This document shows positions 61,553 through 64,000 of a DNA stretch of 64,000 bases, one piece after another. The position numbers and the translations under genes were made by a program. Origin of the DNA: Candidatus Adamsella avium (GTDB lineage: Bacteria > Cyanobacteriota > Vampirovibrionia > Gastranaerophilales > CAJFVJ01); NCBI GenBank assembly GCA_904420445.1, contig CAJFVJ010000001.1, positions 569,266 through 633,265 of the forward strand, read 5' to 3'. Below the pieces are notes generated by a model that worked only from the letters and a program-made list of their open reading frames with translations, was not told the origin of the DNA and ran no database searches. Numbering within the stretch: position 1 is the stretch's first letter; every line of letters begins with the position of its first letter.

Positions 61553-63358
61553 ATGAATGAATTAATTGTCAGAATAGCAGGAACTGCAGGACAGGGTGTC
61601 ATCAGCTCGGGAGATATTTTTTCTCTTGCTGCTGCAAGATCCGGTTATTATGTTACTACCTACAGGTCTTTCCCTTCTGAAATAAGAGGTGAAGGACAGT
61701 GTGCGTTCCAGTTGAGAATAAGCCAGGAAAAAACTCATACTGTCGGGCATTTTTCGGATGTGCTTGTTGCCTTCAATCAGAAAGCTGTCGATGTCAATGT
61801 TAAACATCTGAAATCAGGCGGTATTCTCCTTGTTGATTCTGATGAAGTGAGCGAACTCTCTGATGAGAGCTTTACAGAAATCATAAAATACTATGTTCCG
61901 ATTACAACCATCGCAAAAGAAGTTGCTTCGGCGAAAGCAAAAAATATGGTTTCTATAGGGCTTATTGCCGGTCTTATTTCACAAATTCCGATGAGAGAAC
62001 AGTTCAAAAATGATATAAGAAGAAGGTATGCAAAGTATTCTGAAGAAGTTATCGAATCAAACATCAAAGCTTTTGAAGCAGGATATGAATATGCCTCCTC
62101 AAAACTCGAACGCCATGATAATTTGAACAATATATCCATGAGCAAATCAGGCGAAAAACTTATCATGAGCGGAAATGAGGCAATTGCACTCGGCGCTCTG
62201 GTTGCAGGCTGCCGGTTCTATTCAGGATATCCTATTACCCCGGCTACTGAAATTATGGAGTGGCTGGCAAGAGAACTGCCGAAAGTAGGCGGAGTTATGC
62301 TCCAGTGCGAAGATGAAATAGCTTCCGTTACGGCAGCTATCGGTGCTTCTTACGGCGGAACGAAAGCCATGACAGCAACAAGCGGCCCTGGATTTTCTCT
62401 TATGAGTGAAGCTATCGGGCTTGCAACAATGGCAGAAATTCCTCTGGTTGTCGTGGATGTCCAAAGAGGAGGTCCAAGCACCGGGCTCCCTACAAAATCA
62501 GAACAGTCTGATTTGAATATGGCTATCTACGGAACACATGGGGAAGGACCCAAAATAGTGCTTGCTCCTATGGACGTACAGGATTGCTTTATTCAAACAA
62601 TAAATGCATTTAACTATGCTGAACAGTATCAGGTTCCCGTAATTTTGCTCTCTGACGCTGCTGTCGGTCAGCGCCGTGAATGCGTTGATTTGATAAACTT
62701 TGATTCTTTGAAAATCGTAAACAGATTGAAGCATGACAGAACAAAGGATGCAGGTTTGTATGTTCGTTATAAAAATACAAAATCAGGTATATCTCCGATA
62801 GCTACCCCGGGGGATGAAGGCGGTGCTTATGTTGCAACGGGACTTGAACATACTGAGTTATGCAATCCGACATCAGATCCTGAAATTCGTAAAATGATGG
62901 TTGAGAAACGCTTCAGAAAGCTCGAAACAGCAACCCATGAATTTATATCAGCAAAAAAATACGGCCCTGATGATGCCAAAATAGGTATAATCAGCTGGGG
63001 AAGCACAACGGGGGCTGTTTTGGAAGCTGTTGATATGGCAAAAGACAGCGGGTATAAAATACAGGCGCTCTATCCGAGAACACTCTACCCTCTGCCGCAG
63101 GAATGGCTTCAGGACTTTCTCGCTGATAAGGAAATAGTTATAGTAGTAGAGCATAACTACACTGCCCAGCTGCTTCATACACTTGTTTACAGATGCAACT
63201 CGATAAACAGGGATATTAAGTTCTTTGAAATATTGAAATACGACGGCTCAATTTTGAGTGCAAGAGAGGTCTATGACCGTATAGATAAAATTATACGCCA
63301 GCAGTCGTTGAGATACACTTTCTCAAACGATACGACCGAACATCAATATAAATTTTAG
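61553..63358 (+). CDS. korA: 2-oxoacid:ferredoxin oxidoreductase, fused gamma-alpha subunit
   Basis: Part of an anaerobic enzyme that converts 2-oxoglutarate (or a related 2-oxoacid) to the acyl-CoA and reduced ferredoxin. The 601-residue product joins the gamma domain (about 1-180, GTAGQGVISSGDIFSLAAARSG, TYRSFPSEIRGEGQ) to the alpha domain (about 195-570) with GNEAIALGALVAGCRFYSGY, ATSGPGFSLMSEAIGLA, QRGGPSTGLPTKSEQSD and IISWGSTTGAVLEAV. This fused form is common among KorA proteins. AAGGA precedes the ATG and korB follows after 12 bp. Confidence 0.94.
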   Translation: MNELIVRIAGTAGQGVISSGDIFSLAAARSGYYVTTYRSFPSEIRGEGQCAFQLRISQEKTHTVGHFSDVLVAFNQKAVDVNVKHLKSGGILLVDSDEVSELSDESFTEIIKYYVPITTIAKEVASAKAKNMVSIGLIAGLISQIPMREQFKNDIRRRYAKYSEEVIESNIKAFEAGYEYASSKLERHDNLNNISMSKSGEKLIMSGNEAIALGALVAGCRFYSGYPITPATEIMEWLARELPKVGGVMLQCEDEIASVTAAIGASYGGTKAMTATSGPGFSLMSEAIGLATMAEIPLVVVDVQRGGPSTGLPTKSEQSDLNMAIYGTHGEGPKIVLAPMDVQDCFIQTINAFNYAEQYQVPVILLSDAAVGQRRECVDLINFDSLKIVNRLKHDRTKDAGLYVRYKNTKSGISPIATPGDEGGAYVATGLEHTELCNPTSDPEIRKMMVEKRFRKLETATHEFISAKKYGPDDAKIGIISWGSTTGAVLEAVDMAKDSGYKIQALYPRTLYPLPQEWLQDFLADKEIVIVVEHNYTAQLLHTLVYRCNSINRDIKFFEILKYDGSILSAREVYDRIDKIIRQQSLRYTFSNDTTEHQYKF

Positions 63359-63370
63359 AAGGATTGAAAA

Positions 63371-64000
63371 ATGACAGAATATAAACCAAACGATTATAAA
63401 AGTGCAGTAAAACCATCATGGTGCCCCGGGTGCGGAGATTATTCGGTGCTGAATGCTCTTATGGGTGCAATGGCTGATTTGAACCTGAACCCATCAGATA
63501 CAACAATAGTTTCCGGTATCGGGTGTTCGAGCAGATTTCCGTTTTTTACGAGCACCTACGGTTTTCATTCTATCCATGGAAGGGCTTTGCCGGTTGCCAT
63601 CGGGCTGAAATCAACAAACCCGAAAACAAATGTAATCACTGTGGGCGGCGATGGCGACGGCTTCTCTATAGGAGGTAATCACTTTATACATGCCTCGAGG
63701 AAGAACCCTGATATTACCTATATTGTTATGGATAACGAAATTTATGCACTGACAAAAGGACAGAACTCGCCTACCTCACATGAAATTGTGACCAAAGTAA
63801 GCCCTTATATGTCCGTAGAAGAACGTGTAAATCCGGTTATGATGGCTCTGTCTTTTAATACATCATTTGTCGCCAGAGGTTTTTCAGGCGATGTTGCCCA
63901 GCTGAAAGATTTAATAACACAGGCAATCAGCCATCGAGGGTTCTCTTTCGTGCATGTACTCTCTCCATGCATGCAGTACAATGACAAAATAACCTATGAA
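63371..64000 (+). CDS. korB: 2-oxoacid:ferredoxin oxidoreductase, beta subunit (partial)
   Basis: The TPP-binding beta subunit, cut by the window end after 210 codons. It begins MTEYKPNDYKSAVKPSWCPG with CGDYSVL (cluster/TPP region), then SGIGCSSRFPFF, YGFHSIHGRALPVAIGLK, GGDGDGFSIGGNHFIHASR (the TPP and Mg binding motif) and DNEIYALTKGQNSPTS, all standard. AAGGATTG is the ribosome binding site. It forms the enzyme with korA upstream. Confidence 0.95.
   Translation, partial: MTEYKPNDYKSAVKPSWCPGCGDYSVLNALMGAMADLNLNPSDTTIVSGIGCSSRFPFFTSTYGFHSIHGRALPVAIGLKSTNPKTNVITVGGDGDGFSIGGNHFIHASRKNPDITYIVMDNEIYALTKGQNSPTSHEIVTKVSPYMSVEERVNPVMMALSFNTSFVARGFSGDVAQLKDLITQAISHRGFSFVHVLSPCMQYNDKITYE

Overview
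This 64 kb window is AT-rich chromosomal DNA from a flagellated, probably anaerobic bacterium with an outer membrane. Evidence for the outer membrane is a secretin, an OprP-like porin and an SLH-domain protein. Evidence for anaerobic metabolism is a fused FeoA-FeoB iron(II) transporter and a 2-oxoacid:ferredoxin oxidoreductase. Short Orn/Lys/Arg-decarboxylase paralogues of cyanobacterial type, a degenerate pilin with an NGDKAPN motif and the overall gene style fit non-photosynthetic relatives of Cyanobacteria (Melainabacteria/Vampirovibrionia, Gastranaerophilales-like). This placement is inferred from gene character only; there is no 16S gene in the window.

Layout. 1-2.3 kb: rpsL-rpsG (minus strand), a pilin-like gene, a candidate sRNA and a small Cys-rich protein. 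2.3-14 kb, all plus strand: surE, a HEAT-like protein, a type IV pilus/secretion block (PilP-like fusion, secretin, PilB, PilC, small protein) and feoAB. 14-19 kb: calpain-like protease, EamA transporter, divergent HxlR regulator/metallo-hydrolase pair with a palindromic operator, exported arginase-like protein, DUF6506-like protein. 19-22.4 kb: two CAT-anticodon tRNAs, a MITE-like repeat, fliN-fliM-fliL. 22.4-25.2 kb: rlmH, an ECF sigma/anti-sigma/His-Cys-rich LTxxQ cassette, marC. 25-36 kb: acetyltransferase, SLH protein, group 2 sigma factor, SIMPL protein, ligA, PLP decarboxylase, argS, metallophosphoesterase. 36-43 kb: porin, second PLP decarboxylase, fliD, a regulator with four winged helices, a sigma-28-type promoter driving a small RNA, a nucleotide-kinase-like protein. 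43-51 kb: recG, CHASE2-adenylate cyclase, rqcH, a second candidate sRNA, bL25, YggT, mtnP. 51-56 kb: flaG-fliS-fliT-like genes, LysM protein, zinc-ribbon genes, a radical SAM protein and a 32-residue membrane peptide. 56-64 kb: uvrA, a FlgM-like gene, TPR protein, YkgJ-like protein and korA-korB, cut by the window end.

The flagellar genes are scattered in four places rather than in one operon. The most interesting element is at 42.07-42.17 kb: a consensus sigma-28 promoter followed by two hairpins that flank an unpaired ACCTCCT tract and end in an intrinsic terminator. It lies divergent to the four-winged-helix regulator, whose own Shine-Dalgarno sequence is complementary to that tract. Three copies of a ~140 bp inverted-repeat element lie between genes. 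Six small genes (32-60 codons) that are easily missed are also annotated.
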